A DNA stretch of 64,000 nt, from NCBI RefSeq assembly GCF_048773025.1, contig NC_133544.1, positions 1,612,001 through 1,676,000 of the forward strand, given 5' to 3'. The notes under the pieces were generated by a model. The model did no database searches. It saw only the letters and a program-made list of their open reading frames with translations, and had not been told where the DNA came from. Shown here piece by piece: positions 10,773 through 21,305 of this stretch (position 1 is its first letter; each line of letters opens with the position of its first letter). The stretch comes from Camelus bactrianus. Lineage: Eukaryota; Chordata; Mammalia; Artiodactyla; Camelidae. The translations under genes and the position numbers were made by a program.

Positions 10773-11689
10773 AGCAGGACCAGCAAGCGTGTCCGAAGCC
10801 CTGGGGACACCTGGCTACGGGGAGGCCCGACTGGACAGCCTTTTGCAGGTATGACACTGTCCCTCTGCTCCCATGACCAGGGATAACCCAGAGAAGGGCT
10901 GTCTCCCAGACTGCGTGCCACGTGGGCTCTGAAACAGAGGGCAGGACCCCACCCAGCCTTGGGATTCAGCCGCAGGGCGTCTGTGTGGGCTGGCGCTTTG
11001 AGGGGGTTCCCCGGGCACCCTTCCTCCAAGTTCTCACTGACCCCTTTCTGCCCCAAACTCCCCCTGTCAGCAGTGGGCTCCAGAGCAGGCCCAGAGGGGC
11101 AGGCCGTCCCGGCCACGCACACACCACCTGGGGCTCCCCGGGCGCTCTGCGCTCTCAGAGCCTCCAGGAGCTGGTGTTGGGAGGAGCGAGTATCTCAGAG
11201 GGGCAGCTCTGGTGGGAGGGGGGGGAAGCAGCTTTGAGTCATTTCTCAGGAACCAAAGGCAGTGCCTGAAAGCTCTGGCCAGACGCCGTGGGCTGGCTGC
11301 CCCCCGCTCGCCCAGGGGCATCGCACCACAAGCCCCAGCACTCGTGCCCCTCGTGCCCTGGCCAACAACAGGCTGGACCCCTGCCTGCGGAGAAGCGACC
11401 AGTGCCCCCAGGCCCTAGACCATGGTGGGGCCCCGCCCCCAGACCTGTGTTCCTTCCAGCTCCTGGGGGACAGGGTGGCCCCAGCACAGCACGGGCCGCC
11501 CGGGGCCCCTCAGCCCCCTTGCAGTTCGGTGAGCGCAGCAAGCCCCTCCCAGCCTCTGCCCGAGCACTTGCCCCGCCCCTGGGGCGGCTCCTCCTCACCC
11601 TGAGACCCCTCAGCCTGCAGCCGCATCCCAGCCCAAGGCCCTGCCCCCAGGCTCTCCCTGGACCCTTTGTTTTTAGAGCCTGGCCCCTG
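10773..11689. other. GC-rich unique sequence
   Basis: No gene recognised. CpG frequency rises around 11280-11620. Frames of 115-168 codons overlap on both strands without domains. Confidence 0.45.
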
Positions 11690-12080
11690 GATCACCACCT
11701 GGTGCTTCACAGGTGCTCTGTAAATATTTGTGAAATGACAGAGCAGGGCACCTGCTGCATGCCAGACACAGCACTGGCCTCGCTAAAGAAATAGTTGCTC
11801 GTTCAATGCATCCCCCAGCAGCCTGTGAGGTAGCTGCCTGTACTATCCCCATTTTCCAGATGGAGAACTGAGGCTCAGAGAGGTTAAGCAACTTGTCCAA
11901 ACTCACACAGCAGTGGCTCCAGGCAAGGTGCCTGCCTCCAGACTCTGACCTTGCACTGCCTGCCACCTATGCCCACGTTCAATCCTCAGCACAGCCTGGA
12001 GAGATGTGGTTAATTCTCCCACTTGACAGGTGAGGAAACAGAGCCTCGGAGCCCCTCTGCGTTGGCCCAAGTTCACACCC
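11690..12080. mobile_element. L2 tail and two antisense MIR-like fragments
   Basis: At 11700-11745 GGTGCTCTGTAAATATTTGT resembles the plus-strand L2 tail. At 11800-11945 the words GCCTGTGAGGTAG, CCCCATTTTCCAGATGGAGA and TGAGGCTCAGAGAGGTTAAG are the antisense MIR/L2 core signature. At 11970-12080 a second copy reads TCAGCACAGCCTGGAGAG, then GACAGGTGAGGAAACAGAGC. All are old and divergent. Confidence 0.6.
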
Positions 12081-12508
12081 TTCCTGGCCCTGCTTATCTC
12101 CTACCCCAGTGTCCCCCCTACAACCTGCTGCTATTTCTTCAGCCCATAGGGAGGGACTGTGTGCTTTGAATTTTTCCCCCAAAGGCAGACTGCCACCTAC
12201 ACCCCTCCCCCTACACGACTTTTAAGAAATATCACCTAATTAACGGATTGCTGGCTCCCAGTACTGCCAAATTCCCTCCCAAGGCGTCTGGCCGCAGCCT
12301 GGGCGCTCTCATATGCCGCCAGCCCTGCCAGGGAGAGCTGGCACGTGCTACCGGCTTGGCACTGCTGCTAGGCCCGTGGCTCAGCCCCATGCAGCTCTGG
12401 TTCCTGAGAACCCAGCATCCTGCGGTCGGTCGTAAGCCCCACCGCACCCCCTACCCAGGTAGACACACCCCTCCCCGGGCAGCACCTCCCGGGCTCCAGG
12501 GCCGTAAG
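12081..12508. other. Unique sequence
   Basis: No gene or repeat recognised. It contains a short AT-rich piece (AAGAAATATCACCTAATTAAC, near 12220-12245) with a TAATTA homeodomain word, possibly an outlier of the AT-rich island further right. Confidence 0.4.
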
Positions 12509-12570
12509 TGTCCCTTTCTCACCCATCTGTCCCTCTCTCTGTCTTTCTGTCTCTCTGTCTCTCTCTCCAA
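12509..12570. repeat. Pyrimidine-rich TCTG/TCTC simple repeat
   Basis: Imperfect run of CTGTCTCT and CTCTCTCT units, an all-pyrimidine-biased microsatellite bordering the AT-rich island. Confidence 0.7.
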
Positions 12571-12960
12571 CAAGCCAAACATCCTCATTCTCCTAATTAT
12601 TGGAGAACAGATTTTTCCCCCAAATAATTAGGCAATTTAAATCATACAGTCTTTCCCTGAGAACTGTATTTAACCCTGATTTGAATGTAATTTACACATC
12701 ACAGTGCTCTTAAGCAGCTGTAGAAGCCAAACATGGATCAAGTATTTTTTAAATGTCAAATGCTGCTTAATTGAGGAGCGCGCTGAATGTGCTTGTACAG
12801 ATAAGCGTTTGGTCTTCTGCTTCCTTCTCCTCCCAAAGCAGCTGTCCTTGATCTAGGTGACTCTCCAACTGCTCTAGCAGCTGAAGGATTGAAAAAATAC
12901 TCGAGATCCCTCAAACCTGTCAAATGGTTTCAAGGATGCGTCTTCAGATTGGAACAGAAG
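12571..12960. promoter_or_regulatory. AT-rich island, candidate enhancer
   Basis: The largest non-repetitive AT-rich stretch in the left third. It contains CCTAATTATTGG, AATAATTAGGCAATTTAAA, TGCTTAATTGAGG, ACAGATAAGCG (GATA-like) and AAGCAGCTG (E-box). I recognise no transposon in it. Clustering of homeodomain words in a GC-rich setting is typical of deeply conserved developmental enhancers, but conservation cannot be tested here. Confidence 0.4.
12592..12632. repeat. Near-perfect TAATTA inverted repeat
   Basis: CCTAATTATTGG (12592-12603) is mirrored by CCAAATAATTAGG (12620-12632), differing by one extra A, with a 16-base spacer. It could form a hairpin or present two opposed homeodomain sites. 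Confidence 0.6.
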
Positions 12961-13297
12961 ACCCATAAGTGAAAATTTCAGAGGGATTCATCAAAGCTGA
13001 GAGAACGTGGATGCCAAGAATCCCTGGGGTCCCTGGGGTCCCCAAGGTTGCCCACATCCCTCCGGTGGCCTGGGCCAGGCCTCAGTCTGCCAGGCGTGTG
13101 TCCGTCCGCAGAGCTTCTGGGCCCCTGCTCACCTCTGCTTTCTCCCCTGGTTAAAACATGTCGAATCAGGAGGCAGCAGAGTGGGGTGCAGACAGTGCTC
13201 GCAAGGCAGGGTGGAGAACAGGGGAGGTCCTCTGTCCTTGTCGACCTGGAGGTCAGTGATGACCTCCCAGAGAAAGGTAAGGACACAGCCTGTGTCA
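12961..13297. other. Unique sequence
   Basis: No gene recognised; a minor tandem of GGTCCCTGG occurs at about 13020-13042. Confidence 0.4.
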
Positions 13298-13620
13298 GTC
13301 AGCTCATGCCAGACGATGCTGCGGGAACCACCGCCCCGGGGATCCCAGAGCCTGGCGCCACAGAGCTGTGCTTCTCACTCACGGCACAGCAGGCAATAGG
13401 CTGACTGCAGTCTGCTCCACATGCCTTCCTTCTCGTGGGATCCAGGCCAAGGATGCAGGCCTTCTCTGGGTCACGCCACCCTCGGGGCCCAGGAAAAGAG
13501 AACGTAGCAGAACCACACAGAGCCCTTCAGGCTTCTGCATGGAGTGGCACGCCCCCTCCACACACATCTGTCGGGACCAGCCTGGCGTGAGTGAAGGGGA
13601 GATAATGAAGCCTGATGCAG
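13298..13620 (-). mobile_element. Ancient LTR-like fossil, family unassigned
   Basis: The order of words TTCTCACTCACGGC, CAGCAGGCAATAGGCTGACT, GCAGTCTGCTCCACATG, CAGAACCACACAGAGCC, CAGGCTTCTGCATGGAGTGG and ACCAGCCTGGCGTGAG follows an old dispersed mammalian repeat that I remember in antisense to an LTR, but I cannot name the family with confidence. It is a broken, ancient copy. Confidence 0.35.
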
Positions 13621-15149
13621 AGAGGAGAGGGTGTTGGCGACATTACAGCACAGCCGTCCGCCCTGTTGGCTGCAAACTCTTGCCTTCCTCCCAGCATGCA
13701 GTGTGCGTGGGAAACAGCCCCAAAGTCCCATTCAAGGCAGCACCAGGTCTGCAGTCCGGGGAGCCTTTCCTTTTCCCTCTGGACCACATCTGAATATGCA
13801 TCCCTTTGGGGCGCCTGCATCTTCCCCTCCTGCTTCCTGCCCACAGGAGGTCAGAGGCCTGGAGCCCGCACCTCCAGGGTCGCAGTGGATCCCAGCTGGC
13901 CGCACGCCCCCGCTCAGCGCTCGCTGTGCCGCTCGCCAGGCCCACGGTGTTTCTGGAGATGTGCCTCACTCTCCAGACTTGCTGCTGGCTGCCTGGAGCT
14001 TCCTGGGCCTCCTCGGGAGAGCAGTGCCCTCCATCTCCCATCCTGCAAAGCTTCCCCTGCAAAAAGATTTACTGGGCTTCCACTTTAATCTACCCAGAGA
14101 TTGTAACAGAAGACCAGAAGGGTTACCCTCCCCACCTGGTGTTTGCCACCAGACTGAGTCTAATTGGCTTTTGTTGAGTGAAGTGTTTCTAGTTTTATCT
14201 CATCTGGGTCAGAAAAAAAGAAGCCCCGGCAGGTCTCAGAGACACCACAGGATCAGCCCCAGGTAGCCGCAGCGAAGCCAATGGCGAGGTAAGACGCACT
14301 GCGCCGACTGCAGGCTTCCCGGTGCACGTAAAGCTGTGTTTACACCGCACCTTAGACTATTACCTGTGCGACAGCATCGCCTCCTCCAAAACGTCCGCCT
14401 CTTAACTAACAAATCGTTTATCGTTAAAAATGCTGCCATCGAGGCCTTCGGTGAGCTGTAGTAGCATCAAAGATCTCTGACCACAGATCACCGTGACACA
14501 TATAATAATGAGGAAAATGTCTGCAATGTGAGAGGATTACCGCCTGTGGCACCGAGACACAAGTGAGCCAGTGCTGCTGGGGAAACGGCACCGGCAGGCT
14601 CGCTTGGCGCAGGGCTGACACAAGCCGTCGGTTTGTAGAAAATGCAGGGTCTGCAGAGCGTGATGAAACGAGTGAGCCTTTAGCTACTCTTTCAACGCTG
14701 TTCGCAAGCCGCCTTCCACCTGCCCCTGGTCTCCCGTGTGACCTGAGCGACCGCATCCGTTGCATCCCGCCAGACCCCCAGTGACACCTGGTTCCCAAAC
14801 CTCCTTGCCTAAATCCACAGCCCCCTCTATTCTCTGCCACCTGAGACGGTGCCGACGACACTGTGGTCAAAGGTTTCATGCAGCGTGACAAGGGGCAGCT
14901 TTTGGCCTCGAATCACAGTCCCTCGGGCTCCCCTGTCCAGCCCCAGAGCCAGCGCCACACAGGGTCGGTCTGAGCAGGGCATCGCCCGAATCCAGGGGCC
15001 AAGCTCCTGGCCGCCAGCCTCCGCCAGGCCGGGCCGGGGGAGCAGCAAAATCAAAATCTCAGCGGCGCACAGAGACGTTTCTTTCTCCCTCCGGCCAAGT
15101 CTCCCCTGCGCTGGGACGCAGGCTGGAGGGGCCGCTCCGGACACACTGG
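13621..15149. other. Unique sequence, AT-richer in the middle
   Basis: No gene recognised. Two less GC-rich parts stand out: about 14080-14220 (CTGAGTCTAATTGGCTTTTG) and about 14400-14540 (AACAAATCGTTTATCG, ACATATAATAATGAGG). They carry TAAT-type words and no repeat signature, so may be weak conserved elements. CpG rises from about 14900 toward the island at 15150. Confidence 0.4.
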
Positions 15150-16085
15150 GGAGGTGAGATCGCAGGTGGGAGGTGGGGCAGGGGCGCCCCGCTGCGGGCA
15201 CCTCGCTGCGGCTGGCTGCTTTGCACAGGCTTGCAGGCAGGCACCGGCCCGCGGCAGGAAGGACGCTGCCGCGGCTGAGCTTGCTGGGAACGTCTGCGGG
15301 CTCGGCCTCGGGGACTCCGGCCCGGCTCCGACACAGCAGAGCATCGGCTTGCGGGAGGCGAGACCCGGCAGGACGGCAGGGAGAAGCGGACCGGCTGTGC
15401 GTCCAGCGTGCCTCGAGCCGCCCTCGTCCTGCGACTGAGAGACAAGCGCGCTGGGAGCCGGGAGGCCGCGGCCTGCAGCCCGGGCGCCGTGGGGACGCGC
15501 CGCCGGCCGCGGCGGGACGCGCTGCGCTGGCTGGGAGCCGCGTGCGCGGCACCTCAGGCCACAGAGGGGCGGGCCGGCCGCGGAGCCCAGACCTGTGGAA
15601 GCTCAGCAGCGCGCGGACCTACGAAGAGGGCTTAGGAGGCAATTTTAAATACTCTGGACTAAGTGGAAGTAACAGTGGAAACGACCGGAACCGGCGGGAC
15701 ACGGCGAAGGCAGCGCTGCGCGGCGGGCTTGGGCCAGAAGGCCTGAAGGAGAGCAGTGCTTTCACGTCGGGAAACTAGAAACAGAGCAGGGATCTGAGGT
15801 CAGAGCAAGCTGAGGGAAAGGGGCCGTGGGATTTAGAGCAGGAGTCACTGCGCTGCGAATAGGAGTGCGGCTGGGGGCTCCGCGAAACCAGCGCTGGGCC
15901 TTTAGAAAGACCAAGAAGACCGGTCGGTCTCCAGCCAGGCTGAGGGAGAGCAGGAAGAAGAGGCCGCGCAGCGGCCGGCATCGGAAACGAAAGAGGTGCG
16001 CTCGCTGCTTGGCCCCCAGGCGCGGAAGGCGCCCCGGAAGAGCGCCGCGAGCCGCCCTGCGTCCGCAAAATTTAAACCTTGAGGT
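15150..16085. promoter_or_regulatory. Main CpG island of the window
   Basis: Dense CpG with many GCCG, CGCG and GCGG words, most extreme at about 15440-15600 (GACGCGCCGCCGGCCGCGGC). No TATA box, recognisable first exon or splice donor with coding potential is seen. The right part (from about 15588, perhaps earlier) aligns by eye with L1 ORF2 sequence, so at least part of the island is transposon-derived. It may be a CpG-island promoter of an unannotated transcript or a product of GC-biased gene conversion. Confidence 0.6.
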
Positions 16086-16104
16086 GAAACGGAGCCATTC
16101 CTGA
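15826..16104 (+). pseudogene. GC-shifted L1 ORF2 linker remnant
   Basis: This 92-codon frame includes NQRWAFRKTKKTGRS, then PARLRESRKKR. It parallels the L1 ORF2 segment between endonuclease and reverse transcriptase (pattern W-F-F-E-K-I-N-K-I-D-x-P-L-A-R-L-x-K-K-K-R). Arg and Ala/Gly replace the usual Lys, Asn and Ile, as expected if A/T bases were replaced by G/C while the frame stayed open. It is not a functional gene. Confidence 0.6.
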
Positions 16105-16402
16105 AAAGACACAAACTACCAGCCCCCCCCCCCCAGGAGAAGCAAGGCGGCTGAATAGGCCTGCGTCTGTGACAGAAGGCGGAACGATAATCAGTAACTA
16201 ACAGCCTTCAAGACAGAAACGCGCCAGGCCCAGGGGACCACGCCGGTGAATCCCACCAGACACTGAACAAGAAAACGCTACCGACTCTCTACGCTCTCTC
16301 GTGGAAAAGAGAAGCAGAGGGGACACGCTCTAGCCCCCTCTGCAAGGCCAGCACGTCCCCGGTGCCAAGACAAAGGGCCCGGAGAGCTGCCAGAGGCCGC
16401 CG

Positions 16403-16790
16403 GGCTAAGTGAAGTAAGTCAGACAGAGACAGACGGCGTCACTTGTGTGCAGAACCTTTTTTAAAACCAAAATGATACAAACAAATTTATTCACAAAACA
16501 GAGGCGCACAGATACAGAAAACAAACTTATGGTTACCAGAGGGGAGACCAGGGGGCGGAATTAGGAATTTGGGGTTAGCAGATGCAAACTACTGCATAGA
16601 AAGCAGATAAGCAGCCAGGACTTACAGCACAGCACGGCGAACCACACTCAGTATCTTGTAATAACCTGTAATGAAAAAGCATATGTACGCGTAACTGGAT
16701 CACTGAGCTGTGCACTGGAAACTAACGCAACATTGCAAATCAACTAGACTTCAATTTAAAAAGAAAGGGGAAAAGAAAAGAACAAACAAG
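16403..16790 (+). mobile_element. Younger LINE-1 3' end inside the older L1
   Basis: Reads from CTAAGTGAAGTAAGTCAGAC through ACTTATGGTTACCAGAGG, AGATGCAAACTACTGCATAG and AACATTGCAAATCAACTAGA to an A-rich tail (AAAAGAAAAGAACAAACAAG). The host L1 reads up to about 16400 and resumes at about 16791 (TTCTTATGAATGTAGATGC), so the host element is interrupted exactly here. It is 5'-truncated and has no ORF. Confidence 0.85.
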
Positions 16791-17763
16791 TAATTCTTAT
16801 GAATGTAGATGCAAAAAAGTATTAACAAAAGAGTATCGAGTTGAATCCAACAGTACATAAACGTAAGTGCACACCACGACCAAGCGGGCTCCATCCCAGG
16901 CACACGGCTCCCCTCAAAACACAACCTCTACGCGCGTGTACACATAGATCTGTCCATCCGTCTGTCTGCCCATCTCTGGGAACTAATAGCAAGCGTATCA
17001 AGGACACAAGACACAAGGTCGATACATAAAAGCCAGCTGCTTTCATATAAATCGGTAGCAAGCAACTGGCATTTGAAATTAAGAAAACAACGCCAGTTAC
17101 AACAGACCCCCTCCAGTGAAACGGTTTTAGGTTTAAATCCTAATGTTAGTACAAACCTAACAAAACACACATGGGACCTATGTGCTGAAAGCTACACAAC
17201 TCTGGGCAAAGGCACCAGAAAAGATGCAAGCGAACAGACACTGCCCATGTTCATGGGCAGGGAGGCTTGAGTCGCTGTTACAACATCAGGTTTCCTCAGT
17301 GCGACCCATGGAGCCAGTGCATCCCAGTCAAATCCCCAGCAAGCTCTCTTGTAGCAACTGACGAACGGGTCCTAAACGCTTATGCAGAGAGTCGGACTAC
17401 CTGGAGTACCCAGCACACTCGGGGGGCTCACGTTATCTGATCTCCAAACCCCCCGTCAGGCTGCAGTGATCCAGAGGGTGTGGAACTGACAAGAAAACAG
17501 ACCGCTGGATCAATGGGGCAGAACAGCCACCCACACGAGGGCAGCCCCTGACCTCTAGCAAAGGGACAAGGTCAAGCCAATGGAGAAGGACGGTCTTTTC
17601 AGCAGGTGGTGCTGGAACAGCTGGACCTCACAGGAAAGATTCTCAAACTGAGTCTAGACCCAGACTAAGGGCACTTCTCACCAAAATTACCTCAAATGGA
17701 CCACAGGACTAAACGTAAACCTCAAAACTCTAAACCTTCTAGATTACAAATCAATAAAAAATG

Positions 17764-17794
17764 TTAAAAAAAAAAAAAGAAGAAGAAGAAGAAT
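17764..17794 (+). repeat. (A)n(GAA)n simple repeat
   Basis: A run of A followed by about five GAA units, grown within the L1 ORF2 remnant between the words for CTAGATTACAAATCAAT and TTCTAGAAGAAAACACAGG. Confidence 0.8.
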
Positions 17795-19301
17795 GTCCTT
17801 GATACTTCTAGAAGAAAACACAGGACCTGTGTCACCTTGAGTTGGACGATGAGTTTTTTTGTTACCACACCAAAAACAAGCTATGAAAGAAAAATGGATA
17901 CACTTAGACTTTTTATAATTAAAAACAAAAGATACCTTTATGAGAATGAAAAGATAAGCCAAAGGCTGGCAGAAAAATCTTTGCAAAGTGCAAGTCAGAT
18001 GGAGTTATATCCAAGACACAAAATTCTCTTAAAACTTAACAATTAGGAAACAAAAAACCTCATTTTAAAATGAGGACAGGTTCTGAATAGACACCTCGCT
18101 AAAAAAAATATATAAACAAATGGCAAATAAGCCTACGAAAAGGTACTCATTGCCATTAATCATTAGGAAAATGAAGTTAAAATGACCAGGGAAGACCACC
18201 GCATGCCCAGCAGAACAGCCGAATGCCAAAAAAAAATTGACAATACTGATTGCTCTTGAGAAGGTAGAGCAACAGAGATTTCCATCCCTTGCTGGTGGGA
18301 ATGCAAAGCAGTGCAGCCCCTGCGGAAGACAGGCTGGCAGCTTCTCACGATGCTAAATGCAGTCTCACCATATGAGCCAGCAGTTGAACTGCTAGGTGTT
18401 TATCCAACTAGTCTGAAAACGTATGTCCACACAAAGCCTGTATGCAAATCTTTATAGCAGCTTTCCTCAGAATTGCCAAGAATGGAAGCAGCCAAGATGG
18501 CCCCCAACAGGTGATGGATAAACACATCCTGGTACATCCATACAGTGGAATATTATTCGGTGATAAACATTAACAGCCTGCCAAGCCACAAAAAGACACG
18601 TGTGAACCTTAAGTGCAGAGCACTAGGTGACAAAATCCAATCTGAAAAGGCTCAGTCTATAGGGTTCCAACGATGTGATGTTCCAAAAAAAGGTGAAATC
18701 AGGGAGACGGAACAAAGATCAGGGTCACCCGGGGCTCCAGGGCAGAGGGCAGAAGCCGACCAGGTGAAGCCCAGGGAGTCTTCAGGGCAGTGACACTATT
18801 CTGTTTGACACCAGAATGACGGATACAGGACCTTTGTCACAACTCACGGAGATTTACAGCAAGAGTGAAACTTAATATATGCAAATTTAAAAATTGATTT
18901 AAGAGGTTGAGGGTTCCCTTGAAAAAAGTGCAGACTGGGACAAAAGAACCTAATGACAATAAAAATGTATGAAACAGCTTCACTGAAGGAGGCGAGAGAG
19001 AAAGGTGCTGATCTCAGTAACTTCAGAAATGGGTGGAGTCTGTAGGATGGCCGGCAAAAGGCCTGCACGTCGACCCTGTGCCGGGGCAGGCGACATTCTC
19101 CCCCGGGCAGGCACAGGGACAACTCTGACAGCCCTGTGCCGGAGCCCTGGGAAAGACAGCTGGGGTCAGTGGTGGGGGTGGGCAGGCTTCTGCTGTTGGA
19201 GCGTGGTCATCGGTGAGCACGGGGCGGAGTCCAGAACGACCCACGTGGTGATGGATTTGACGTGGAGGCAGGAACTCAGCCTCAGCCTGAGACATAGGTG
19301 G

Positions 19302-19573
19302 TGCGAGGGGTCATTCTACGCGTGGACAGGACTGGCCACGGGGGGGCAGGTTGAGCATTATTTCTGGGAGTTACACCATCGGCCTCCCTGGTTCTCAGGC
19401 CCTCAGACTTAGAACGAACCACAGCACCTGCGTCCCTGGGTCCCCAGCTTGTGGACGGCAGACAGTGGGGCGTTGCAGACTCCGAGATCACATGGGCCAA
19501 CCCCTCGTAACAAATCTCCCTTTCTGTGCACGTCCTGGTCACTCTGTTTCTCTGGAGGATGTGGACTAACACA
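19302..19573 (+). mobile_element. Fossil MaLR-type LTR
   Basis: Begins with the leader TGCGAGGGGTCATTCTACGC and CGTGGACAGGACTGGCCACG, and ends with TCTGTTTCTCTGGAGGA and GACTAACACAG, the expected start and end of the same LTR type as at 1-811. Inner words CACCATCGGC, TCCCCAGCTTGTGGACGGCA and CACATGGGCCAACCCC also fit. It is shorter than a full-length copy and very old. No internal retroviral region is attached, so it is a solo LTR. Confidence 0.6.
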
Positions 19574-19612
19574 GACAGCGACATAAAGACTGAGAGATAT
19601 GAGCCATACGTG

Positions 19613-19760
19613 GGATATGAGTGTATGTATGTGAGTTAGCGCACACCCGTGACGTCAGCGTGTGAGCACGAGTCGGCGAGCCCGTGACGTCAGCGTGTGA
19701 ACACGGGTCGGCGCGCCCGTGACGTCAGCGTGTGAGCACAGGTTAGCGCACACACACCTA
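19613..19760 (+). repeat. 35-bp tandem repeat, each unit with a TGACGTCA site
   Basis: Three full units start at 19648, 19683 and 19718 (period exactly 35), preceded by a partial unit (GTGAGTTAGCGCACAC). Each begins CGTGACGTCAGCGTGTGA and carries the full palindromic cAMP-response element TGACGTCA at 19650-19657, 19685-19692 and 19720-19727. The unit is also CpG-rich. The CRE core is unchanged in all three while other positions in the units differ. Confidence 0.85.
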
Positions 19761-20419
19761 TTTCCTTGCCCTCTCAGCTGAGAGGACTGAGAAGCAGCAA
19801 CACCCAGTAGCAACCAGCGCTCCCAGTGCCCGGATCTCGGTTCCTAACGGGATTCTCCACCCAGCGGAACCAGGGCTCCCTGGAGACGTGGCCGACTCTT
19901 GGGCTGGCAGAGAAAATTCCAGGGGACCTGCAGCTTCCAGTCATGGCAGGAAGGAAGAAAGTGTCGCAAACAATCTGGCACGTCAGAGACACAGGAGCCA
20001 CCCGAAGGGCTCCCCGTGGCCAAAACCAGAGCAATCTGAGCAAAAAAATAAATAGCACCGGATTCTAGTCCAGAGCATAAAATCAATGTCCTCGGGTCCC
20101 CACTGATACACGTGAGTGAGGCAGACAACTAAGGGGGGGCGGGGAGAAATCTCCCTGCAGAAGGATTCCAGATAATCCATGTACCTGCTCTGAGCTGGAG
20201 TGGGTGGTGTGACGCCCTGGCCTTCGGGGTGGGCTGCAGGGTGACTGCCTCCCAGAGGACAGTGTGGAAAGGGGGGCTGGGGGAAGAGTCGCTTCACAGC
20301 AGAGAAATCCAACACCACCTGAGCCAGGTGCTCACGGCCTCAGGGCACGGACTGTGAGACACCGTGTCAGTCACACGACCTGTCGGTACGCTGGGATGCT
20401 GTCCCCCCCGAACCCTGCG
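19761..20419. other. Unique sequence
   Basis: No gene recognised. Moderate GC, with mixed purine-rich stretches (AAAAAAATAAATAGCACC near 20042). There may be further old L1 3'UTR sequence toward the right edge, but I cannot define it. Confidence 0.4.
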
Positions 20420-20830
20420 TGGTCACGAGGAAAACATCAGACAAACCCCGACAGAGGAACACTCTACCACCACCTAGCCAGGTCACCTCAAAACTGTCCC
20501 GGTCGACAAGAACACGGGGAGTCCCCAGAGCTGTCTCAAGGCAGACTTGATGACTCAGCGTCCTGGGAAGGACAAAGGTAACAATGAAGGGAACCCGTAT
20601 GATGCACAGACGTGATTTATCAACAGTGTGTCAGCGTCGGCCACTCATCGCATGAAACACACATCCTGGGTGAGGCGTTAATAGTGCGACGGGGTTCAGG
20701 CCGTATGAGGACTTCCTGTACATCTAAACCTGCTCTAAAAAATCAAGTTTGCTTTTTAAAAAAGGAATGCATTTCACTGCATATAAATTATGCTTCAAGA
20801 AAACTGGATCTAAAGTTTAAAACAAAACGT
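20420..20830 (+). mobile_element. Old L1M-type 3'UTR, GC-shifted
   Basis: Words follow an ancient L1 3'UTR: CGAGGAAAACATCAGACAAA, AGAGGAACACTCTACCACC, CCTCAAAACTGTCCCGGTCG, GATTTATCAACAGTGTGTCA, TACATCTAAACCTGCTCTAA and TATAAATTATGCTTCAAGAA. The usual A/T positions are often G or C. No coding part is present. Confidence 0.6.
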
Positions 20831-21010
20831 GGCCCCTGATCTCTGGGGCTTTCATCTCATGGAGGAGAAAGATAAAAAAAAGCAGAAAAGCCTGCATTTA
20901 CATCACAGACTGTGACTGTCTTGAGTTAAACCAACAGGGACCAGAGGGGAAACTGAGGCAGGAAGCTCCTTGACTTGCCCAAGAGGAGGCAGTACAGAGT
21001 TTCAGGATGG
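20831..21010 (-). mobile_element. L2/MIR-like antisense fragment
   Basis: TTTCATCTCATGGAGGAGAA and, further on, GGGGAAACTGAGGCAGGAAG then CTTGACTTGCCCAAGAGG resemble diverged antisense L2 and MIR cores. Confidence 0.4.
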
Positions 21011-21305
21011 CCGAAACCAACCCTGGTCTCCATGGAGACGCGGTCCCCCTGGGGCCACAAACGTGGGAGCTTCGGCCTGAGGGGCGGGGCGTCATAGGGG
21101 TTTATTTTCCGGGAGGAAGACAGAAATCCCCCCAACGCTGAGATTAAACCTCCCAGTGTTGGGCCGCCGTCAGGGACTGCAACAGGGCAGCCCAAGGGAA
21201 ACAGCCCGTGGCCCAGCGGGGACTGAAGCCCCACGGGTGAGACGCTCACAGCCCCTCGGCCGGCTCCCACCTCCCAGCCCTGCCTCCAAAACACACTCTG
21301 CGTGA

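Larger units (their letters stand above)
15588..19040 (+). mobile_element. Long, old LINE-1 (ORF2 to 3'UTR), interrupted by a younger L1
   Basis: Landmarks run in L1 order. Linker between endonuclease and RT: GACACGGCGAAGGCAGC and CTTTAGAAAGACCAAGAAGA. Start of RT: ATTCCTGAAAAGACACAAAC, CCACGCCGGTGAATCCCACC, then after the insertion GAATGTAGATGCAAAAAAGT and CACACCACGACCAAGCGGGC. Distal ORF2: GATCAATGGGGCAGAACAGC, CAGCAGGTGGTGCTGGAACA, TTCTAGAAGAAAACACAGGA, CTGGTGGGAATGCAAAGC and CATACAGTGGAATATTATTC. 3'UTR: TTGACACCAGAATGACGGAT. The 5' limit is uncertain because the sequence merges into the CpG island. Many stops and small indels; it is inactive. The 15.6-16.1 kb part is strikingly GC-shifted. 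Confidence 0.75.

Noticed and set aside
14827-15552. 241-codon minus-strand frame in the CpG island
   Set aside because: Open because of high GC; Arg/Ala/Pro/Ser-rich with no domain. Island-wide opposing frames are also open.
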